From Streptomyces griseoincarnatus (GTDB taxonomy: Bacteria > Actinomycetota > Actinomycetes > Streptomycetales > Streptomycetaceae): 64,000 nucleotides of DNA. Position 1 is the stretch's first letter. Each line of letters starts with the position of its first letter. This document shows positions 28,701 through 40,700 of the stretch, in pieces. The position numbers and the translations under genes are program-made. The notes beneath the pieces are model-generated. The model searched no databases, was not told where the DNA came from, and was given only the letters and a program-made list of their open reading frames with translations. The DNA is taken from NCBI GenBank assembly GCA_014649575.1, contig BMTH01000018.1, positions 62,001 to 126,000 of the forward strand, in the 5' to 3' direction.

Positions 28701-31700
28701 CGGCGAGACCTCGGCCGCGAGCGGCAGGCCGTCCAAGCCGGCCGCGCACCGCAGCCACACCACCGCCCCCTGGCTCCCGCCCGCCGACGGCGCCGGCCCG
28801 CGCTACCGCCTCGCCCGCGACGGCGTCCTCACCGCGCCCGACGGCGCCACCTACACGCAGGGAACGCCCACCGGCCGCGGCAACGGCTTCTTCGGCGCCC
28901 TGTCCACCGCGCTGCGACATGCCGCAGCCCAACCGAACCTGGACAGCCGGGAGGCCGGCCGGCTGCGGTCGCGCGCCGACGCGTCGCCCGCCCGGCTCAT
29001 GCGGCTCAACGGCCTGCCGGGCACCCCGTCCGAGCGGACCTCGCTCTTCTCCCCGCCGCCCCTGGCGCGGCGCCGGGGCGCCCCCGAGCCGAGCACGGAG
29101 GCGAAGGAAGGACACCTGCGCCGTCACCTGGCCGAGGCCCCCTGGACCACCACCGACGCCGACCTGGCGGCCGCCCGCTGGGCCGCCGCCGCGACCGGCG
29201 CCACCGTCACCCTCGTCGAGGAGAACGGCACCGCCCACACCTACCTCGGCCCCGGCGGGCACAACGGCCCGCACCTGAGGCTCCGCCGTCGGGGCGGCGA
29301 CTTCGTCCCCCTGATCGAGCGGACACCGGCCCCGACCACCCGGACGTCACCGACCGACGGCACCGGTCCGGACCCCACGGCGACCGCGGCCACCGTTCCG
29401 CTGCCGCCGTCCACGCCGGCGTCCCCGTCCTCCACGCCGCCTCCGTCGCGGCTCCCGTCGTCCACCGGGACCACCACTGACGGCCGGCCGGCCACCGGGA
29501 CCGCGGCCGACACCACCACGACCGTCACCGCGACCGACACCGTCACCGGGACCGCCACCGACGCCGGTCCACCGGGGCTCGACGGCGACGACGCGTACGA
29601 GCTGAGCCCGCTCGCGGGCGACCGGGGCGGCCAGGGTGACCCCGCCCGTCAACTGGCCGTCGGGCGACGGGCCGGAGCCGTACTGCACTCCCTCGGGCAC
29701 CCCGTGGTGCTGGCCGGAGCGGCCCGCGGCCGGGTGCAGTTCGGCACCCCCCGCCCGCTGGACGCCGTGGAGTTCGGGCTCCCCGGGGACACCCTGCCCA
29801 CCGCCGCCTCGGTTCGGCGGGCCCTGGAGCAGGAGTTTCCGGGGGCGCGGGTGCGGCCGTCGGCCGTCACGGACGACGGCCGCACCCTCGCCCTGTCGGT
29901 CGACGGCGTCACCATCAGGATCACCGCGACCGGACGCCCGTACACCGGCACCGTCCGCACGGACGGCTTCACCCTGCCCGCGCCCGCGGACTCCGTCGCC
30001 GACGCCGCCCTCACACTGGCCACCGCCACCGGCCAGGACTCCCGCGGACGCGACCTCCTCGACCTGCTGTGGGCCCTGCGCGCCACCTCGGCCGACGGCA
30101 CGCCTTCCCTCACACCGGCCACCCTGCCCGAGGACGCCTACCGCGCCGCCCGCCCCGCCGGCGCCCCCGCGTCCCTCGCCGTCCGGCTCAGCGAAGTACT
30201 CGACACCGCCGCCTTGGACGCCGACACCCTCGCCCGCCATGAGCGGACCTGGCGCGGTCTCGGCGTCGCCGACGGCGACCTGCCCGGCCTGCGAGCCGAA
30301 CTGACCGGCCTCGCCCACGCCTTGCGCACCGCACCCGAGGTGATCGCGGACCCGGTGCGTACGCTCGCCGCCCGGCTGCCCGGCTTGTCCGCCACCGACC
30401 GCAACGCCGCCCTGGCCCTTCTGACGCCCGCCGACCGCGAGCGTCTGGCGGCCGACCCCGCGCTCGTGGACGCCCTGCGCGCCGCCACCGACCCGGAGGA
30501 GTTCGCCTCGGTCGCGGCCGACCTCATGACGCAGGTGCCCGCCGGGGTCGGACAGCCCGTCTCCGCCCGCGCCGCCGCACGTACCCGGATCGCCCGGATG
30601 CTGCGCGACCCCGAGGTCACGGCCCGGCTGCTCAAGGGCGGCTCCCGCGTCGTGGTCGTCCCCAGAACCGAGGCCCTGACCTCCCTGGACGCCTTCCGCT
30701 TCCTGAACGGCGCCGTCACCGGCGACGGCCGCCCCTGGGACGGCGTCCGCGGCGTCGGCACGCGCACCGCCGCCGTCACCGAGGAGAACCTGCTCGGCGA
30801 GCGCACCACCGTCGGCTCCGGCATGTCCGCCTACCCCGACGGCTACTCGACCACCGTCCACGAGTTCGCCCACACCGTCCATCTGCACGGGCTGGACGCC
30901 ACCGACCGGCAGCGCGTCACCAACGCCTTCCGCACCACCACCCGGCACGGCGAGGCGGGCGCCTGGCCCGACGGCCCGCTGCACTCCCGCGACGCCGACG
31001 GCCGCCGCAGTGCCCCCAACTACAGCAGCCGCGACGAGCGCGAGTTCTTCGCCCAGCTCACCAACGTCTACCTGCGCGCCAACGGGGGCAACGACCCCTA
31101 CACCGGCCTGCCCCGCGTCAACGCGGGCCCCGAGTGGGTCCGCACCCGCCAGCCCGCCCTCTACCCGCTGCTGCGCCGGCTCTACGGCGACGCGACCGAC
31201 ACGCGCCCCACGGACATCAACCCCGTCGAGGCCACCGACACCGAGAACGAGGCGCTGGCCCGCGCCCGCGCCCTGTTCGCCGTGGCCGAGGGCACACCGG
31301 CCGAGGACGGACCCGCCCACGAAGCCGTCCGCGCCCTGTGGGACGGTACCGCCGGAACCCACGTGCCGCAGCCCCACCCACCCGCTGCCCCGCCCGCCCC
31401 GGTGCCGACGGACGCCCGCCGGGACACCGCCGCGCCGCCGCCCGCCGACGACGCCGTACAGCGCCGCCTGCGGGAGCTGTGGGCCGTCGTCGACGCCACC
31501 TTCGGCTCCCAGCCCCTGCCGCAGAACATCCGCGACGGGCTCTTCACCTCCCTGCGCGTCATCGAGGCGGCGCGCGCCGCACACCCGTACTTCGGCCGGC
31601 GGCCCCTGGACCTGGACGGCATCACCCGCACGCTGCTGCACCTGCCGCCCGACGCGCCGGTGGACGCGGCCCGTCACTTCGACGCCTTCACCCTCGTCAG

Positions 31701-34700
31701 CAGCGCCCACCGGCGGGGCCGCTCCGCCACCCTGGACGCCGTCGCCGCCTACGGCCTCACCCGGCAGGGCTACCCGCAGGGTTCCGCGCTCACCGGCCCC
31801 GACGGCACCGCGTACGGCCGGAACCTCACCGGACGCCCCGGTCTCCGCCTGGACCTGGACCGGACCGCCGACGCCCAGGGCGTGCACCCCGCGCCCTGGG
31901 GGCCCACCGCCTACGCGGCCGTACTCGAACGCGACGAGGAGGGACGGGTGCTGGTCAACGGCACTCCGGTCTCGGACGCCGAGTTCGCCGAACTTCTGCG
32001 GCACGATCCCGAACGGCCCCAGGACGTGCCCGTGGTCCTGATCGCGGGGGAGGAGGACGGCCGCAACGAGACGCTGGCCCGCGAGATCGCCGAGCGCACC
32101 GGCAGCCGCACCTGGTTCACCAACGGCGATCTGCGGCTGGAGCAGGCCCCCGACGGCCGGCGCGTCCCGGTCCTCGCCCCGCCGGCCTCCGCCAGCGTCC
32201 CGGCGGGCGGCTGGTTCCCGGCCGACCCCGGGAGGGTCCCGCAGGACCCCGGCGCCACGCTCACGGCCTCCGACGGCACCGTCTTCCCCGACAGCGACAT
32301 CCACACGTACCCGCTGGCCACCAGCGACGGACAGGGGCTGACCGGGCGGGCGTTCCTCGACGCCCACGACATGGCCATCCGCGAGCAGTCCATGCGCCTG
32401 CTGTCCGCCGTACGGCACTACTCCGACTTCCTGGAGTCGCTGCCCGGCGTCCACGGCGCCAAGGAGAGCGACGCGCGCCCCCTGCCCCGCTCGCTGGCCG
32501 ACTCCTACGTCGCCGTCGGGCACGGCGACAGCGGACGCACCACCGTGCCCCGCCGCAGCACCGGCGCCAACCAGGCCCTGCCGCCCGTGCAGCTGGGCCG
32601 CATGCTGGCCCGGCGGCCGAGCCTGCGGGCGCTGCCGAGCGAGCAGCCGGTGTGGATGCTGTGGTGCGAACTGTCCGCCACCCGCCCCCGCCAGGACCTG
32701 CTCGCCCAGCCGCCCGCCGCGCAGCACATCGCCAACGAGACCGGCCGCACCGTCTTCGCCTCGGACGTCCAGGTAGGCACAGCCGACGCGGAGAACGGCC
32801 TGCCGCCGCGCCTGATCAAGTTCGACGACCCGGACCGCCCCCAGGGGCACTTCGACGAGTTCCGCCCCGAGCCCGGTGCCGACGCGCTCGCCGCCCTCGC
32901 CGACCTCGGCCGGCTCCCCGGCGCGCTGCCACGGCGCACCACCCGCGCCCTGCACTGGGTACGGGCCCTGCGCCGGACCCACGGCCCGGACATCGACTCC
33001 GCCCCGGCGCGCGAGGCGGAGTTCCACGAACTGATCGAGGGCTTCGGCGCCCTGGAGGAGCTGCGGTTCAAGGCGGCCGGCGGCGCCGATCCCGGCCCTC
33101 TCACCTGGGGCGGCCTCCAGCAGACCGCCGGTGAGTACGCGGCCCGGCGCGGCTGGGACCGGTCGCTGACCGCCGGCTCCCTGGAACACCTGCTGCGCGC
33201 AGCCCTCGACGGCGACCTGAGCCCCCAGCAGGCCGCGGCCCCCGCCGCCCCCGCAGCACCGCCCTCGACCCCCGCAGACGGAACCGGCACGACTCCGGAC
33301 GCCTCCGCGCCGATCGCCTACGCCGTCTCCTACGGCGACGCCCGTGAGGTCCACGTCGGCCTGCACACACAGGACACCTACCCGCACCGGGACCAGGAGC
33401 CCGACCCCGAGGAGGCGTACGGTCTCGACACGCTGTCCGGCGCGGAGGGCCCGGGCGGAGGCGGCCGGCCGCGGCCCTCACGCACGGAGGCCGAGGCGCC
33501 GGCCCGGTTCCGCTTCACCGACGACCCCGACGCCGAGCGGCCGGCGCAGTTCCGCTTCACCGAGGACACCGACGGCGAGGTCTCCGACGGCGACGACACC
33601 GACAGCGAGCACGGCGGCCCGGACCTCACGCCCGAGGAGTACCTCGACCTCCTCTTCACCCCCGCCGCCCGCAGCGGCCAATCGCCCGAGATGCTCATCG
33701 GCACGGCCGTCGCGCTGCGGCAGCTCGCCAGGGAGCACACCGACGCGACGGGCGAGGACACCGGCGCGCTCGGCGAACTGCACGGCCTGGCCAGGCGTGT
33801 CCTCGGACTCCGCCCCGGCACGCCGTCCGGCGACGGGCACCTCACCCTCCTCGGCTCGCTCGCTCTCGACGCCCCGTCGTCCGCCCTGGCCGGCGAGGCC
33901 CCCCTCGCCTCGTACCTGCGGCGCCACGACCGGGCCCTTCGACGGGCGACCCGGCTCACGCGGGGCGACGGCGTCGTGCGCAACTGGACCGGCACCGGTG
34001 ATCAGGTGCCGCCCCTGGACACGTACGCGGTGGAGGGCGCGGACGGCAGGCTGAGCACCTGGCCGGCCCCCTGGTCGAAACCGTACGTCGTCCTCGCCCA
34101 GGAGGCCGCGGGCTCGGTCCGGCTGACCACGCCCGACGGCACGGTCACGCTGGACGACGCGGGCGAGCTCGCCCGGCTCGTCACCCGGGACCCGGGCAGG
34201 CGCGGCACCGACGACATCGTCCTGGCCTTCCCCCACGACGACATCGAGACCCTCGCACACCACGTCGCCGACCTGACCGGCGCCAAGGTCTGGTACTCCG
34301 AGCACGCCCCGCGCCCGGCCACTGACTGGCGGACCGGCGCCGATCACCTCGTCCTCGGCCCCGTCGAAGAGGGAACCGGAACGGTGTGGAGCACGGCCGT
34401 GCCGGACCGGGGAACCGGCAGCGAAGGCGACTTCGACGACCTCCTCGACCTGTACGCGCAGGACTCCGCGACCGGCGAGCCGTACGAGCGGGACCCCGGA
34501 CACGACGACCCGCTCCGCGCACGCCGCCCCGAGCCGCTGACGACCCGTGACTACGGCATCGTGGACGGCACGGGCGACGGCGTGCTGTTCCGCAAGCCCG
34601 GCGGCCTCCGGGGCACCTGGCAGACCCCGCGGTCGATGACCGGCACGGAGGACGCCCCCGAACTCCTCATGAACGAGCAGGACCACACCCTCACGTCCGT

Positions 34701-37700
34701 CACGGAGCGTCCCGTCCTGCGGATCTCCGCCGACCGCACCCTCGCGGTCGAGGACGGCGCGTACGGCCAGCAGGTCTTCGCCACGCGGGAGGCCGTCGAG
34801 GCGTCCTCGGCCAAGCTGGCCCGCGCGGGCCTCGCCGTGCGGCTGCGCACCGACGAAAGCGTCGGCATCGTCCTGCCCACCCCCGACGGGGGCAGCCGGC
34901 TCCTGCACCGCGTGACACCCGACTTCCTGACCAGCTCGGGACAGTCCACGGAGGAGGTATGCCGGGACTTCGCCGACATGCTGGCCGACACCTCCCGCAC
35001 CTCGCACATGGTCTTCCGCGCCCCCGACGGCGGCCCGGCCGTCACGGCACCCGTCAACGCGTCCGACGGCGTCGAGGTCACCGGCACCCACCACCTCGCC
35101 GACGCCCTCGGTCACGTGGCGGACGGCCGCGAACGGCCGGAGTCGGCGGACCCGGACTGGGCCGCAGGATCGGTGCGCCTGGACGACCGGCCCACCGGCG
35201 GCCACGGCGGCCCGCTGCCCGGCCGCGCCTACGGCAGCGCCCTCAGCCTCGACCGGCCGGACGACCCGCGCCGCGACGCCCTCTCGGACGCCTCCCGCCG
35301 GATCGGCGTCAACGAGCACGCCTGGGCCGACGTCGGCGAGGGCTACCTCGTCCAGTCCGTCGCGGCCGCCGGCGAGCACGGCCAGGCCAGCCTGGAGATC
35401 AACTACGCCAAGCCGCGGACCGGCGCCGGAGGCGCGCACTTCGGCTACCACTTCGTCACCGTCGTCCTGGCCAGCGAGGACGGCACCCACCAGATCTCCC
35501 TGGAGAACCACGCGCGCGTCTCCCAGCGCACCCACCGCCACCGCCGGGCGGTCCACGCCAACCTGCGCAACCACGACCTGGACGACCTGCGGGCGGCCGC
35601 CGCGCGGCTCCGCCAGGAGATCGAGGCCCGGGAGGACGACGGCGCCGACGAACACCTCACGGAGCTGCGCGGCTACCTGGACCTGACCCTCGCCCTGATC
35701 CGGGCCAAGGTGGCCCAGACGGAGACGCGGACCGCGCCCGCGGGCTCACCGGAACACACGGAGGCCGAGCGGAAGCTGGAGGCCGCCGTCCGCGCCGCCG
35801 CGCACCGCGTCGGGAACCTGGAACCCGTCATCCCCGGCAAGCACCAGTGGTACATGCGGATGTACGCGAAACGGCCCGGTGAGTCGGCCCACGACACCAA
35901 CGCCCAGCTGCTCACCGAAGGCCCCTCGGCCGAGGCCAACCCGCTCACCGCCGTCGTGCTCCGCGGCCAGCAGGCTCTGCCGGTCTCCGTCACCTTCGAC
36001 AAGGGTGCTCAGCAGACCCCCGAGGGCTCCCGCAACGCCATCCGGCACCTGGCCGAGGTGGTGGCGAGGACGGGGCTGTGGAACGCCGCCAACGGCCTGC
36101 CGCTGCCGGACGTCACGGTCAGCGGCCGGCGCACCGCCCGCCTGGTCGGCCGGGACCTCGCCAAGGTACGGGCCGAGGCGGTCGCGGGCACCTTCCGCCG
36201 CGAACTGGCCGACGCGCTCGCGGCACTCCAGGCCGGAACCCCCGGACCGCACCTGACCGCCGACCGGTTCACGATCGACCCGGTCGCACGCGTCAGCAGG
36301 GCGTCGACCGGCGGTGACCCGGGCGCCGACACCGTGGACGTCACGGTCGACGATCAACGCGGCGGACCGCGCCACGTCGCCTCCCGCGGCCCTCGGGGCA
36401 ACCTCCGGACGGACGGCGGCCTGCGCGGCGGCTCCCGCGACGACGGCCTGGACCCGGTGGCCGAGCAGTGGCCCATCGGCCGCCCGGTCACCCTCACGAG
36501 CCCCCGCCACGGCGACATCACCCGCGGTCCCGTCTCCGTCGTACCCGTCGGCGAGGCGTCCGCCGCGCACAGGCCCGCGGACCCGAAGGGCAAGTCCCCG
36601 GCCATCGGCACGGAACGCCCTCCCAGGCTCTGGTACGCCTACACCCGGACCGCCGACTCCCGCACGGAGCCCTTCCGTTACGAGGTGGCTGACACCGGGC
36701 ACATCAGGCTGCCCGACGGGACGGAGATCCCGCCCGGCGGCTGGAGGCGGTTCGGCCACGACTTCGTGCACGAGGCGACGGGCACGCTGCTGCGCGGCGA
36801 CAGCGGCTGGATCGGCCGCGTCGCCAACATGGAGTTCCTCGCGCCGCAGCTGGCCGAACTCGACCCCGACCCCGTGCCGCACCGGATCGCGGCCGACCCG
36901 GACGCCCTGTACGTGGTGCCGGCCCACGGCTCCACGGCCCTGCGCGTCCCGCTCAGGCAGGAAGCGCCGCCGCCCGTGCTCCGCCGCGACGACCGGCCGC
37001 GGACCGTCGTGCGCTCCGCCTTCGACGTACGGCGCTTCACCCACGGCGACGACACCGTCACCGACCTCACCGTGCGCCTCGCTCTGCGCCCGCACGGCGA
37101 GGCGACCGACGCCGTCACGGCACGGGTGGCCGAGGGCGTGGAGCGGTTCTACAACCGGCCCGGCCACCGCCTGCCCGGTGGCGACCGGCTGCACGTCACC
37201 GTCGAGTTCGTCGGCCCGGACGACGACCCGCACCTCACCGTCGACCTGATCGGCCGCGACCAGCCGATGAACCAGCTGGCGTGGTGGGCGGACGCCGACC
37301 CGGAGGAGTTCGCGCACGAGCTGGGGCACCAGCTCTTCCTCCGCGACGAGACCCCCGACGCGGCCAACCCGGGCCGCCTCGACGCGCCGGGCAGCCTCCT
37401 CGGCGCCTTCCGGGAGCAGGCCCCCGACGGCCTCGCGCAGAGCGGTCTGCGCCCCCGCCACCTCCAGCTGTGGGCCGCGGTCACGGAGGCCGTCGAGCCG
37501 TACACCTCACCGGAGGGGGCGAGTTGGGCCGACGCCCGGGCTGCCGCACCGGCCGAACGGCGGGAACCCGCCTGGGTCGACCCCGTGTCGTTCCCCGAAC
37601 CCACCCCGCAGACCGGCCCGGACGGCGCGGTCCCGCCGCCCCTGCCTCCCGGCCGCCCCATGACGACGGTGCAGGAGGCGTCCGAGCCGTCCGACGACTC

Positions 37701-40700
37701 GGACGACGAGCCGGACTCCGACGAAGAGAACGAGCAGCCGCGCTGGGCCGACACCGGCTGGCTGAACACCGTCTTCGGCCCCGGGTGGGACGCCGTCCCC
37801 GGTGACCGGCTCAGGGAGACGTCCGAGGGACTCTTCGCACTGGTGTCGACCGAGGCGGGCGAGGACCAGGAACCCCAGTCGCTGTTCCGTGCCCTGAACC
37901 GCGTCACCCGGCAGGTCCTGCACCTGCCCGGCGACGCCCGGCCGGGCCCCGCCGACCACCAGCTCCTCGGCTCCCTGGCGCTCGACGCCTCCTCGGACGA
38001 CCTGGAGACCACCGACGACCTCGCGCGCTACTTCGTCGAGCGGCAGATCGAGACCGGACGCGGCGCCCTGGACGAGGGCACACTGCTGCGCGACCCCGCG
38101 GGGAACGCCGCCGGACGCGACTTCGGCCGGTCGGGGCAGCCCGCCCCAGGACCGGACTCCTACGTCCTGCGCGGCACCGGCCGGGTCGTCGAACGGCCCG
38201 CGCCGTGGCAGAACCCCTATGTGGTCGTCGCCCGGGCGGCCGACGGCGCCGTCGAGGTCTCCCTCACGCCGGGCCGCACCTACCGCGTGACCCGCCTCGA
38301 CGAGCTCGCGATGCTCATCTCCTACGACAGCCGGCGGCCCCGCGGCGCGGACATCGTGCTCGCACTGCCCCCGCACATCGCCGCACCGCTCGCCGTCCTC
38401 GTCGCCGGCACCACCGGCCGCCGCGTCTGGCGCCCCGAGGCACCGGTCGCCGTGGCCACGCACCCCACGGCCGGGTCCCGCCTCGCCCTCGACCTGCGCG
38501 ACGGCGACACCGGCGCGAGCTGGGTACCGGTCGACCCCTCGGAGCTGGACGGCCTGCCCGGCGCCCGAGACCTGAGCAGCGACAGCGAGAGCGACGCCGG
38601 CACCGACGACGGCGAACTCTCCAGCAGCGACGGCGACGCGGAGTTCGACCGCCTCGCCGACCAGCTCGCCCTCGAACGGCGGATCGACGAGCGCCGCACC
38701 CGGCCGCTGATCACCCGCGACTACGGCGTCATCGACAAGCGCGGCACCGGTGTCCTGTTCACCCGGCTCCTCCCGCGCCACGTCGCGGAGGTGGACACCG
38801 GGGACGGCACCGGCGCCGAGGCCGACGCGCTGCTGCTGCCGAGCCAGGACCACGGCGCCGTCCTCATGGCCGACCGGCCGGCGCTCCACATCTCCGAGGA
38901 CCGCACCCTGGCGCTGCTCGCCGACGGCGAGGGCACGACGGGCCGTGGACGCCAGGTGTACGCCACCCGCGCGGCGATCGATGCCTCGTCGGCCCGGCTG
39001 GCCGCGGCGGGAGCGGGCGTACGGCTGAAGGCCGACGAGTCGACGGGCATCCTGCTCCCCGGGGAGGACGGCACCTACGGTGAACCCCTCCTCCGGGTGG
39101 AGCCCGAGTTCCTGACCGCGTCCGGCTCGTCGGAGCACGCCTTCACACGGGACTTCGCCCAGATGGTGGCCGGCACCGGATCCGCGCCCCTGTCCCACGT
39201 CGCCTTCCGCGGCCCGGCCGGCGACACCGTCGCCACCGCCCCCGTGAACGGGCAGCACGGCCGCGAGGTCACCGGCACCCACCACCTGGCCCAGGCGCTG
39301 ACCGAGGTCGCCGAGGGCGCCCGGCCCGCCGGTGACGTCACCCCGCGCTGGGCCGCCCGCCAGACCGGCCGCGACCTGCGGTTCACCGGCGGTGTCGTCG
39401 GCGCCCCCACCCCCGGCGAACGCTACGGCAGCGCCCTGAGCCACGAACCGGCCGACAACCCCCGGCGTGCCCCGCTGTCCGCGGCCGCACGGCGCATCGG
39501 CGTCAACGAACATGCCTGGGCGGGCGTCGGCGAGGGCTACCTGATCCAGTCGGTCAGCACCACCAACGACAGCGGCGCACAGCTCTTCACCCACAACCAC
39601 GCCAAGCCCGGCGACCGGGTCGGCCCGCACGCGCCCTACCACTTCGCGCAGGTCGTCCTGGCCAGCGAGGACGGCACCCACCAGATCACCCTGGAGAACG
39701 AGACCCACTCCCGCGGAGGCATCCCGGACGAGGAGATCGACGCCATCGTCGAGGACAACCTCGACCGGCACGGCGGCGACGGCCTGACCCGCCTCGCCCG
39801 GGCGGCCGAACGACGGCTCGCCGACGCACGGCGCGCCGGCGTGGACGGCGCGGGGGCGGCCCGCCTGGACGACCTGGCGCGGGCCGCCAGGGCCCTGGCC
39901 GAGCTGCACGACGCCGAGCAGCTTCCGTTCTACTTCGACGAGGACCGCCCCGAACACGCCCTGGCACTGCGCGAGGCGGACCGGGCGCGCATCCATGCCA
40001 GGGAAGCGGTCAGGGCCGCCGCGGCGGTGTCCGACCCCAAGGACCTGTGGTTCTTCCGCGCGTACAGCAAGCGGCCGGGGGAGTCGGCACACGAAGTCAA
40101 CGCTGCGCTGCTGTCGGACAGTTCGCCCGCGCTCGCCAACCCGCTGACGACGGTGGTGCTCCACGGCCACGCCCAGCGCCCCCACCAGCGGACGATACGC
40201 TTCGCACGCGAGCAGCACAGCCTTCCTGACGGCGCCGAGCGCACGATCGACGCGCTGGCCCGGACGCTGGCCCGCGTGGGCCTGTGGAACCGGGCCAACG
40301 GCCTGCCGCTGCCGACCGTCACCGTCACCGGCCACGGCAACCGCTCGCAGGCCAGCGCTCGCAAGCGCGCCGAGGCCGTCCGTACGGCGCTCGGCGCCAG
40401 GCTGGCCCGGATCCTGGCCGACTCCCAGCAGGGCATCACCGGACCACCCCTCGCCGTACGGGACTTCGGCCTCACCCTGGACGCCAAGCGAGTGCGCGGC
40501 GCCACGGACCCCGACACGGGGCGCACGGTGACCGTCGACATCGACGACCGCCGCCAGGCACCGCCGGCGCCGCCCGTCGCGTTCACCGGCCCCGCGCTTC
40601 CACGCCCGACGGCCGACGTGCCGACGGACGTCGCCAGGCCCCGGGACACCCGGCCCGCGACGCCCGCTCCCGAGGGGGACGTCCCCAGCCCCTCCCCGTC

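Noticed and set aside
24457..33387. Minus-strand frames of 1605 and 1346 codons under the giant gene
   Set aside because: The same shadow effect. The overlapping plus frame shows repeated modules and catalytic motifs.
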